From UBA10002 sp964373775 (GTDB lineage: Bacteria; Patescibacteriota; Minisyncoccia; Phycocordibacterales; UBA10002), in contig CAYJWA010000031.1 in the NCBI GenBank assembly GCA_964373775.1, positions 1-11,230 of the forward strand: a stretch of DNA of 11,230 bases, in the 5' to 3' direction. The translations under genes were made by a program, and so were the position numbers. Under the pieces are notes generated by a model, which saw only the letters and a program-made list of their open reading frames with translations, was not told the DNA's origin and did not search any database. Each line of letters opens with the position of its first letter. Position 1 is the first letter of the stretch. Below, piece after piece: positions 6,462 through 11,230 of this stretch.

Positions 6462-6542
6462 GCAGGGACAAAGCAGTGTCGCAGAAACAAGTCGATTTCA
6501 ACGCATACTTTACTTTGTATTTATTCGTTAGGACATCGCAAG

Positions 6543-6740
6543 ATGACCGGAACAATCAAAAAGCTGACGGACAAGGGCTTTGGATTCATTACCGGCGAGG
6601 GCCTTCAGAAAGACCTGTTCTTTCACAGCAAAGCCCTCGTCGGCGTGCAGTTCAGCGAACTCCAGGAGGGCGACAAGGTTTCTTTTGAGACCGAGGAGTC
6701 CCCGAAGGGAATGAATGCCGTCAATGTGCAGCGCGCGTAA
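6543..6740 (+). CDS. Cold-shock-domain (CspA-like) nucleic-acid-binding protein
   Basis: A 65-residue single-domain beta-barrel protein expected to bind single-stranded RNA or DNA and melt mRNA structure. It has GTIKKL (3-8), RNP1 KGFGFIT (11-17) and RNP2 DLFFH (24-28); the aromatic residues that stack on bases are present. The ending EGDKVSFETEESPKGMNAVNV is typical, and the length is normal. ATG at 6543 puts the domain at the very N-terminus and has no Shine-Dalgarno sequence. The leader of about 75 bases is long for this window, where other leaders are absent or short; cspA-type genes elsewhere use long leaders for temperature control, so similar control is possible. The exact csp paralogue cannot be named. 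Confidence 0.93.
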   Translation: MTGTIKKLTDKGFGFITGEGLQKDLFFHSKALVGVQFSELQEGDKVSFETEESPKGMNAVNVQRA

Positions 6741-6779
6741 GCCCTAAAACATATTTTATTCCATAAAATATGTTCGGGC
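6741..6779. repeat. Hairpin directly after the csp stop codon
   Basis: AACATATTTTA (6748-6758) pairs with TAAAATATGTT (6764-6774) over 11 bp with loop TTCCA, extended by GCCC (6741-6744) with GGGC (6776-6779). It starts at the first base after the stop. No T-run follows, so it is more likely an mRNA 3' stabiliser than a terminator. Confidence 0.55.
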
Positions 6780-6813
6780 GACGCTTTGCTCCGCAAAACG
6801 TTTAGCCCTGCAG

Positions 6814-6854
6814 AAACTCCCCCTCCGCCTTTGGCGGAGGGGGAGTTTTGTTTT
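6814..6854 (+). terminator. Strong intrinsic terminator after csp
   Basis: A perfect 16-bp stem, 6814-6829 with 6833-6848, with loop TTT, then TGTTTT. The stem top is TCCGCC-TTT-GGCGGA. It ends immediately before the -10 of the next gene, leaving no room for a normal -35. Confidence 0.85.
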
Positions 6855-6855
6855 G

Positions 6856-6864
6856 TGCTACTAT
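6856..6864 (+). promoter_or_regulatory. EndoQ gene extended -10 promoter, predicted leaderless
   Basis: TGC-TACTAT, then six bases, then ATG at 6871. A start seven bases after the -10 is the A of the start codon. The preceding terminator occupies the -35 region, so recognition must rest on the extended -10. Confidence 0.55.
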
Positions 6865-6870
6865 AGAGTG

Positions 6871-8124
6871 ATGAGATTCATCGCTGATTTAGAAATTCAC
6901 TCCCGCTACGCGCGGGCGTGTTCGCCGGATTTGACGATACCAAACATTGCTGTCTGGGCCGCGAAAAAAGGCCTGGCGGTTATGGGCACCGGCGACTTCA
7001 CGCACCCGCTGTGGTTCAAAGAGATAAAGGAAAAACTGGAACCAGCGGAAAAAGGATTGTACGCGCTCAAAGGAAGCGAAAACAGAACTCGTTTCCTTCT
7101 CTCCGGAGAAATCAGCTGTATCTACTCAAAAGGCGGACGGGTGCGAAGAGTGCATCACCTGGTTTATGCGCCGTCAATTGAAATCGCGGAGAACTTCAAC
7201 GCTAAACTCGCGGCAATCGGAAACATCCGCTCTGACGGCCGCCCCATTATCGGCTGCACCTCAAAGCTGCTGCTTGAATTACTTCTCTCCACATCCGGAG
7301 AATGCGTGCTTATACCGGCGCATGTCTGGACCCCGCACTTCGGCGTCTTCGGCTCCGCATCCGGCTATGATTCTCTCACAGAATGTTTTGAAGAACTGGA
7401 ACCGCAGGTTTTCGCAATAGAAACGGGACTCTCATCTGACCCGCCAATGAACTGGCGCATCCCCTTCCTTGACAACCGCGCCATCATATCCAGTTCTGAC
7501 GCGCACTCGCTCCACCGCATCGGGCGCGAAGCGACCATTTTTGACACTGACTTCTCCTACAAAGGCATTTTTGACGCGCTCCGCGCGCGGGACAATCGGC
7601 TCGCGGGAACCGTGGAGTTTTTCCCGGAAGAAGGCAAGTATCATTATGACGGACATCGCGACTGCAAGGTGTCGTGGAGTCCAAGCGAGACGAAAAAACA
7701 TGAGGGCATCTGCTCTGTCTGCAAACGCAGAGTAACAATCGGCGTCATGGCGCGAGTGGAAGCGCTCGCCGCGCCGGACCGCTCCGAGGGATTCAAGCCC
7801 GCATGGGCAAAACCATACTTCTCGCTTGTGCCGCTTGAAGAAATCATTGCGGACTCCCTTGGCGTCGGCGCCGCGTCAAAAAAAGTGGAGCAGATGTATG
7901 AAGAGACAATAAAAAAATTGGGAGGCGAACTGGGCATTCTTTTGGATATCTCTGAAAGCGAGCTTCGCCAAAAGCTCAATGAGCATCTCGCCGAAGCGAT
8001 TGTTCGTGTCCGTTCGGGAAAATTAAAGATTGAGCCCGGCTATGACGGCGAGTACGGGAAGATAAAGATTTTTGATGAAAGTGAACGGCAAGCCAAAACA
8101 GTAGCGCAGACAAGATTATTTTGA
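6871..8124 (+). CDS. Endonuclease Q-type PHP-domain DNA repair nuclease
   Basis: EndoQ enzymes cut DNA 5' of deaminated bases (uracil, hypoxanthine, xanthine) and abasic sites; bacterial members are often mislabelled as UvrD helicases. The 417 residues match the family's usual size. The PHP metal-site motifs are visible: DLEIH (6-10), TGDFTH (40-45), GEIS (79-82), HH (95-96), PAHVW (149-153) and SSSDAH (207-212). A zinc-finger region follows: H262, C265, C281 and C284 in GHRDC...CSVC. The family ending PGYDGEYGKIKIF (389-401) is present. The extreme C-terminus is QTRLF (413-417), which fits the QxxLF clamp-binding pattern. ATG at 6871 gives the standard family N-terminus and agrees with the leaderless promoter; a TTG at 6853 would overlap the -10. 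The family assignment is from recognition of motifs. Confidence 0.88.
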   Translation: MRFIADLEIHSRYARACSPDLTIPNIAVWAAKKGLAVMGTGDFTHPLWFKEIKEKLEPAEKGLYALKGSENRTRFLLSGEISCIYSKGGRVRRVHHLVYAPSIEIAENFNAKLAAIGNIRSDGRPIIGCTSKLLLELLLSTSGECVLIPAHVWTPHFGVFGSASGYDSLTECFEELEPQVFAIETGLSSDPPMNWRIPFLDNRAIISSSDAHSLHRIGREATIFDTDFSYKGIFDALRARDNRLAGTVEFFPEEGKYHYDGHRDCKVSWSPSETKKHEGICSVCKRRVTIGVMARVEALAAPDRSEGFKPAWAKPYFSLVPLEEIIADSLGVGAASKKVEQMYEETIKKLGGELGILLDISESELRQKLNEHLAEAIVRVRSGKLKIEPGYDGEYGKIKIFDESERQAKTVAQTRLF

Positions 8125-8147
8125 TCCCGAATAAGCACACTCCGTAG

Positions 8148-8176
8148 TTGCCGCGGGTCCAAAAGTGCTGTAGAGT
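8148..8176 (+). promoter_or_regulatory. Possible promoter for the 81-residue gene
   Basis: TTGCCG (8148-8153), 17 bases, TAGAGT (8171-8176), with TGCTG just upstream of the -10. The predicted start is near 8183, with a leader of about 36 bases. The match is moderate. Confidence 0.3.
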
Positions 8177-8218
8177 GTCTGCTAGTCGCACAACCAAAAC
8201 CTTCAACCAGAAATCCCT

Positions 8219-8464
8219 ATGAACGAGAAAGTGGAACGATTTGTAATCGTCTCATTCACACCAATAACGGAAACATATTTCGTCGTGCACCTCAAGATGT
8301 CGCGCGGCAATGAGAAACACGGCATTATGGGTATCAAAGCCGCCACGGTGGAAACGACGGGAGACACCATCACAATCACTGACGGCGTCAACCGGCCCGC
8401 CGGCGTGCACCTCTCCGCAGAGCTTTCGCGGAGCAACAACACGGGATGGGTGGCGTACCGCTAG
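8219..8464 (+). CDS. Small protein of unknown function
   Basis: I do not recognise this family. The 81 residues have a beta-rich pattern of alternating hydrophobic residues (RFVIVSFTP, TYFVVHLKM, GDTITITDG), with no signal peptide, membrane segment or cysteine. Support for a real gene is its position: a promoter-like sequence lies upstream, and a strong terminator begins 13 bases after its stop. ATG at 8219 is preceded by AGAAATCCCT, with no Shine-Dalgarno sequence. It stands between the EndoQ gene and infC, but the terminator separates it from infC. Confidence 0.7.
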   Translation: MNEKVERFVIVSFTPITETYFVVHLKMSRGNEKHGIMGIKAATVETTGDTITITDGVNRPAGVHLSAELSRSNNTGWVAYR

Positions 8465-8477
8465 CCCAAGATAACAG

Positions 8478-8514
8478 AATCGCCTCGCGTGTCCGCGCGC
8501 GAGGCGATTTTTTT
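8478..8514 (+). terminator. Intrinsic terminator after the 81-residue gene
   Basis: AATCGCCTCGCG (8478-8489) and CGCGAGGCGATT (8498-8509) form a perfect 12-bp stem with an 8-base loop, followed by a run of T to 8514. Confidence 0.9.
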
Positions 8515-8565
8515 GACCCCAAAAAGAAAGCCGGCGTCTATTCTCTTATTGCACGAGTAAGAGTG

Positions 8566-8594
8566 TTGCATTTTTTGACCAGGAATGATATAAA
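8566..8594 (+). promoter_or_regulatory. Promoter of the infC-rpmI-rplT operon
   Basis: TTGCAT (8566-8571), a 17-base spacer and TGA-TATAAA (-10 at 8589-8594). The predicted start is near 8601, giving a leader of about 19 bases with no Shine-Dalgarno sequence and no room for a long ribosomal-protein-binding structure. Confidence 0.7.
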
Positions 8595-8619
8595 ATAACC
8601 ATCACTAACAAAAGACGAA

Positions 8620-9132
8620 GTGGCATTAGAACGAGTTAGAATCAATCACCAGATCCGCGCGCCGGAACTCCGCGTCATTGGACCGCAGGGAGAAAACTTC
8701 GGCGTGATTTCCCTTTCTACAGCGCTCTCAAAAGCTGCAGAGGCGGGGCTTGACCTAATTGAGATCTCGCCTCATGCGGCTCCGCCAGTTGCAAAAATAT
8801 CGGATTACGGCAGATTTCAGTACGAGCAGAACAAAAAGGCGCGCGCCGCAAAGACCAAGACGCACAAGGTTGAAGTCAAAACCATACAAGTAAAAATAGG
8901 CACCAGCGAGCACGATTTGGGGCTAAAAGCGAAAAAAGTCAACGAGTGGTTAACCTTGGGACACCGCGTTAAAGTAGACCTGTACCTCACCGGCCGCTCA
9001 AAATATATGGAGTTCAAGTTTTTACAAGAGCGGCTGGGGCGGATTCTAAAGCTGATTGCGGTCTCGTACAAAGTGACAGAGCCGGTGCGAAAGGGGCTAA
9101 AGGGATTATCAATGGTGATCGAAAAAGCGTAA
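8620..9132 (+). CDS. infC: Translation initiation factor IF-3
   Basis: It binds the 30S subunit, blocks premature 50S joining and checks start-codon and initiator-tRNA pairing. The 170 residues are of normal length. The N-domain begins RVRINHQIRAPELRVIGPQG (5-24). The linker signature DYGRFQYEQNKKAR (62-75) and the C-domain opening IQVKIGTSEHDL (89-100) follow. The start is GTG at 8620: an in-frame TAA at 8596-8598 leaves no ATG upstream. infC uses an unusual start in many bacteria (AUU in E. coli, allowing self-control), but GTG is milder. It is first in the conserved infC-rpmI-rplT operon. Confidence 0.97.
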   Translation: MALERVRINHQIRAPELRVIGPQGENFGVISLSTALSKAAEAGLDLIEISPHAAPPVAKISDYGRFQYEQNKKARAAKTKTHKVEVKTIQVKIGTSEHDLGLKAKKVNEWLTLGHRVKVDLYLTGRSKYMEFKFLQERLGRILKLIAVSYKVTEPVRKGLKGLSMVIEKA

Positions 9133-9134
9133 CA

Positions 9135-9224
9135 CGACACTAATGACACGAATATAAAGAACGAATTACACGAATACAGAATCTTGCATTAGTGTCATTC
9201 GCTCTTCATTTGTAATTAGTGTCG
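9135..9224. repeat. Stuttering inverted repeat between infC and rpmI
   Basis: CGACACTAAT (9135-9144) is the exact complement of ATTAGTGTCG (9215-9224), closing a 90-base hairpin. The arms are made of related words (ACTAATGACACGAAT, CGAATTACACGAAT; the opposite arm has ATTAGTGTCATTCG and TAATTAGTGTCG). It occupies nearly the whole 99-base spacer and ends seven bases before the rpmI start. Confidence 0.6.
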
Positions 9225-9231
9225 AGTATTT

Positions 9232-9417
9232 ATGGGAGTAAAAACAACAAAATCCTACACAAAGCGGCTCAAGGTCACCAAGAACGGCAAAATCCTGATG
9301 CGCGGCAAAGGTCAGAATCATTTCAACGCCAAAGCGCGAAGACGTGCGCAGCTTAACAAGCGGCGTTTCCATATCCTGCATTTGAAACAAGGAGATATCG
9401 CAAGATTTCTCCCGTAG
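9232..9417 (+). CDS. rpmI: 50S ribosomal protein L35
   Basis: A small, very basic protein of the large ribosomal subunit, 61 residues, the usual size. The family pattern is clear: KTTKSYTKRLKVTKNGKI (4-21), followed by the GKGQNHFNAKARRRAQLNKR block (25-44). ATG at 9232 has no Shine-Dalgarno sequence. It is the second gene of the IF3-L35-L20 operon, where its usual partner L20 follows after a 107-base spacer. Confidence 0.96.
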   Translation: MGVKTTKSYTKRLKVTKNGKILMRGKGQNHFNAKARRRAQLNKRRFHILHLKQGDIARFLP

Positions 9418-9433
9418 GAGAAAACAGAAATAA

Positions 9434-9510
9434 CTAATTCCTAATTTCTAATTCCTAAATTAAAACATTTGGATTTTTATTAGAAATTAGAAATTAGAAA
9501 TTAGAAATTT
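9434..9510. repeat. Heptamer repeats in inverted arms between rpmI and rplT
   Basis: The left arm has four 7-base units (CTAATTC, CTAATTT, CTAATTC, CTAAATT; 9434-9461). The right arm has four exact TTAGAAA units (9480-9507). The arms are complementary in sequence and repeat period, with an AT-rich loop between. The resulting long AT-rich hairpin lies 14 bases before the rplT start. The word differs entirely from that in the previous spacer. Confidence 0.75.
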
Positions 9511-9524
9511 TAAGCTCACGAATT

Positions 9525-9869
9525 ATGTCTAGGGTTAAGAAAGCAGCCAACGCATTGAAATTCCGAAGGACTTTGCTAAAAAAGGTAAAGGGCTATCGCC
9601 ACGACCGCTCCAAAAAAGAACGCGCCGCGGGGGAGGCATATCTTCACGCCGGCAAGTACTCATTTGCGCATCGCAAAGACAAGAAGAACGACTTTCGCGC
9701 GCTCTGGAACATCCGCATCAACGCCGCCGTCCGTCCGTATGGGCTTTCGTACAGCAAGTTCATTCATGCCCTGAAACTAAAAGGCATCAAACTCGACCGC
9801 AAGATTCTCGCCGGTCTCGCCAAAGACGAACCGAAGACATTTGAGCGGGTAGTCAGTCAAGTCAAATAA
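9525..9869 (+). CDS. rplT: 50S ribosomal protein L20
   Basis: It binds 23S rRNA early in assembly of the large subunit, and in several bacteria represses its own operon. The 114 residues match the family. Features are the basic N-terminal extension (1-33) with KGYRHDRSKKERAAGEAYLH and the family signature DFRALWNIRINAAVRPYG (56-73). The hydrophobic C-terminal part has KLKGIKLDRKILAGLA (84-99). ATG at 9525 gives MSRVKK, the normal start; no Shine-Dalgarno sequence is present. It is the last gene of the operon, with a terminator 42 bases after the stop. Confidence 0.97.
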   Translation: MSRVKKAANALKFRRTLLKKVKGYRHDRSKKERAAGEAYLHAGKYSFAHRKDKKNDFRALWNIRINAAVRPYGLSYSKFIHALKLKGIKLDRKILAGLAKDEPKTFERVVSQVK

Positions 9870-9871
9870 TA

Positions 9872-9904
9872 TCGAATACCGAATCTCGAAAGATACTGAA
9901 TACC
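9872..9904. repeat. GAATACC-type stutter after rplT
   Basis: The words CGAATACCGAAT (9875-9886) and CTGAATACC (9896-9904) recur in the short stretch before the terminator, and TATC/GATA can close a small hairpin. It resembles in style the two spacers upstream but uses another word. Confidence 0.35.
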
Positions 9905-9911
9905 AAATAAG

Positions 9912-9935
9912 AAAGCTTCCGTGTGGGAGTTTTTT
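9912..9935 (+). terminator. Intrinsic terminator of the infC operon
   Basis: AAAGCTTCC (9912-9920) pairs with GGGAGTTTT (9925-9933), using two G-T wobbles, with loop GTGT and six T (9930-9935). Confidence 0.65.
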
Positions 9936-9941
9936 CTTGTT

Positions 9942-9997
9942 CTCCCTTTGTAAAAGGGAGTACCGCGTCTGCGCGTGGAGGGATTCTTTCCAATCCC
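9942..9997. repeat. Two hairpins in the gap after the operon
   Basis: CTCCCTTT (9942-9949) pairs with AAAGGGAG (9953-9960) around GTA. GGGATT (9980-9985) pairs with AATCCC (9992-9997). TTACAAGGAG (9998-10007) is a partial inverted copy of the first arm. No coding region is visible here. It may be the relic of a small palindromic mobile element. Confidence 0.35.
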
Positions 9998-10030
9998 TTA
10001 CAAGGAGGAGCCCATAGGGGTGTGGTAATT

Positions 10031-10077
10031 TAATTGTGTCAAAATGACAGAATTAGCCCCTGTTTATGACACAATTA
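10031..10077. repeat. 47-bp inverted repeat with TGTCA/TGACA half-sites
   Basis: TAATTGTGTCA (10031-10041) is the exact complement of TGACACAATTA (10067-10077). Inside is a smaller palindrome, TGTCA-AAA-TGACA (10037-10049), and an ACAG/CTGT stem. No T-run follows. It could be an operator, an attachment site or the end of a mobile element; the sequence alone cannot decide. Confidence 0.5.
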
Positions 10078-10112
10078 CTAGTCCTAACAATAAGGGTTTT
10101 CCGCCAAAACGC

Positions 10113-10141
10113 TTGACTTAAAGCAGGTAATATGCTAGCCT
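10113..10141 (+). promoter_or_regulatory. Promoter-like sequence in the gene-poor gap
   Basis: TTGACT (10113-10118), 17 bases, TGC-TAGCCT (-10 at 10136-10141). The TGC extension is shared with other promoters in the window. The predicted start is near 10148 and no intact gene follows for 400 bases, so it would serve an RNA or a broken gene. Confidence 0.4.
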
Positions 10142-10170
10142 TTCGGGAGCTAATTTGACCTTTGAAACCA

Positions 10171-10210
10171 GACGCGGATGATCGCGGATATAACGCAGAT
10201 TTACGCAGAT
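10171..10210. repeat. CGCGGAT/CGCAGAT word repeat
   Basis: CGCGGAT occurs at 10174 and 10183, and CGCAGAT at 10194 and 10204, spaced 9-11 bases apart. It is the same family as the smpB-ssrA spacer repeat at 4258-4341, so it is dispersed in the genome. Confidence 0.55.
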
Positions 10211-10496
10211 GGGTAAATTTTGCAGGCGGAATCGTGGCTCTGAACATATTCGGAGCCAACATTCCGCTTGCAAACGCGCAAACGGATTCATAAGGAGCGA
10301 TATTGTTTCGCTTCTTGGGAATTTGCCCGTGTTGTCTGAAAGTGTGCCTTCGGGTACTGTCTGGCGTTCGTCTGTGACGGCTCCAGTTTACTGCGGAAAA
10401 CCTGCCGCAGGGGCAATATGGGTACTCACTTCGGAAATTTTGAACAAAACCCCCCCTCTATCAAGTCCATCTGCTAAAAGGCAGGCGGATTTGTAG
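10209..10496 (+). pseudogene. Hairpin-rich segment: possible frameshifted secreted-protein remnant or structured RNA
   Basis: Two readings compete. As protein, one frame (10213-10290) gives the signal-peptide-like stretch GIVALNIFGANIPLANAQ, then stops at TAA 10291. Dropping one T from the run 10218-10221 would place ATG 10209 in frame as MGKF-AGG. A second shift near 10290 would join the downstream frame (SDIVSLLGNLPVLSES), open to 10496. As RNA, there is a strong hairpin, 10220-10232 with 10261-10273 enclosing GGCTC/GAGCC, a GTGCC-TTCG-GGTAC tetraloop hairpin, and TGCGG/CCGCA. A promoter-like sequence precedes. Neither reading matches anything I recognise. An intact 95-residue frame from 10209 is open but does not look like a natural protein at its N-terminus. 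Confidence 0.25.
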
Positions 10497-10566
10497 AGAT
10501 CGGTCTTTGAAAACAAAATACGGGCTTTATGTAGGTGTGCCGTTGAACACCAGAAATTGAGGAATT

Positions 10567-11230
10567 ATGTCAAAAGCATGGCAGTTTTGGACCGGTAATG
10601 CAGTCAGCCCTGCGGTTGAACATTGCCACGAAGTCCGGAAAAGAAACAGAGAAGAGGAAGCGCGACACGCCGCACGAGAGGAAGAATTGAAAATCCTCGG
10701 ACAAGAACTCGGAGCGAAACATGGTCTCCGGTTCATTGGGACACGGCGGGATTATCCGCCCGGAACGAATATTCCGAGGAATCCCAAACTTCAGTGGATA
10801 GTCCCTCCCAAAAGTGTCATTTCACTGGGGTTCGAGGTTACTCCAGTCGGTATGGCAAAGTGGCGAGTTCAGCAACGACTTGCCGAAGGCGTGGTGCTCT
10901 CGGGCAAAAACTCCACCGGTTGGAGTGTGTGGTTAAAAGAGGGTGAGCTGGATAAACTCACCAAAATCTTCAAATCACCGGTGCTTCCGCCAGTTGAGGA
11001 ACGCAACCGCGAACAGTCGGATGGGACCCTTGCCGACTTCGGCGGGCACTACCGGATATTCGGGGCGACAAAGAATGCCCAATTTTGGGTGATTCGTCCC
11101 GACGGCACGCTGCGCGAACCGGACGAAGACCGCGGACGCGGCTACGCCGAAAAGTACAAAGGAGCGGAGGGAGACAAACGGTGGAATGTCGTCGCGCCGG
11201 GAGAATTGGCAATCTCCTGGTGGAAACCGT
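10567..11230 (+). CDS. Unknown protein, partial (runs off the right edge)
   Basis: The frame is open from ATG 10567 to the end of the window: 221 codons with no stop. I do not recognise the family. Residues 20-50 are a highly charged helix (EVRKRNREEEARHAAREEEL), probably a short coiled coil. The rest is rich in Trp, Pro and Gly with beta-like stretches (LQWIVPPKSVISLGFEV, QFWVIRPDGTLREPDE, ELAISWWKP). No signal peptide, membrane segment or known catalytic motif is visible. GAGG (10559-10562), four bases before ATG, is the only Shine-Dalgarno-like sequence before a gene in this window. The long open frame and natural-looking composition support a real gene. Confidence 0.75.
   Translation, partial: MSKAWQFWTGNAVSPAVEHCHEVRKRNREEEARHAAREEELKILGQELGAKHGLRFIGTRRDYPPGTNIPRNPKLQWIVPPKSVISLGFEVTPVGMAKWRVQQRLAEGVVLSGKNSTGWSVWLKEGELDKLTKIFKSPVLPPVEERNREQSDGTLADFGGHYRIFGATKNAQFWVIRPDGTLREPDEDRGRGYAEKYKGAEGDKRWNVVAPGELAISWWKP

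Noticed and set aside
6853..6870. Alternative TTG start giving six extra residues to the EndoQ protein
   Set aside because: It overlaps the -10 element, and the family N-terminus begins at the ATG at 6871.
9434..9510. CRISPR array, because of regularly repeated units
   Set aside because: The units are seven bases long with no spacers and are arranged as inverted arms; no cas genes are present.

Overview
The window most likely comes from a member of the Candidate Phyla Radiation (Patescibacteria, probably a Parcubacteria-like lineage). This is inferred from style, not from a database match. The genes are compact and moderately GC-rich, TGA is used as a stop (ftsH, purF, the EndoQ gene), and almost no start codon has a Shine-Dalgarno sequence. 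Promoters are often of the extended TGC-TAnnnT type sitting right at the start codon. Short-word repeats fill the spacers, and a large intein interrupts a housekeeping gene.

Left part (1-4800) is a protein and translation quality-control cluster. On the minus strand is ftsH, the membrane AAA+ zinc protease. It is interrupted by a 456-residue intein with two LAGLIDADG motifs, inserted a few residues after the substrate-gripping pore loop. Divergent from it on the plus strand is smpB, followed by a tmRNA gene (ssrA, 4343-4754). SmpB and tmRNA rescue stalled ribosomes and tag the unfinished protein; FtsH is one of the proteases that removes such proteins in other bacteria. The reading frame in the tmRNA is long (28 codons) and ends YALS instead of the usual ALAA. 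The ftsH leader can form two competing hairpins, one of which pairs right up to the start codon.

Middle part (4800-8520) holds four plus-strand genes, probably separate transcription units because strong terminators or promoters lie between them. They are purF (first step of purine synthesis, with its iron-sulfur cysteines), a cold-shock-domain protein, an endonuclease Q-type PHP nuclease (repair of deaminated bases) with a possible sliding-clamp motif at its C-terminus, and an 81-residue protein of unknown function.

Right part (8520-9935) is the conserved infC-rpmI-rplT operon (IF3, L35, L20) with its own promoter and terminator. Its spacers are filled with different families of short stuttering repeats arranged as inverted arms.

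The last 1.3 kb starts with about 630 bases without a convincing intact gene. It contains palindromes, a promoter-like sequence, and a hairpin-rich segment that could be a structured RNA or a frameshifted remnant of a secreted-protein gene. An unrecognised coding region then opens at 10567 and runs off the right edge.
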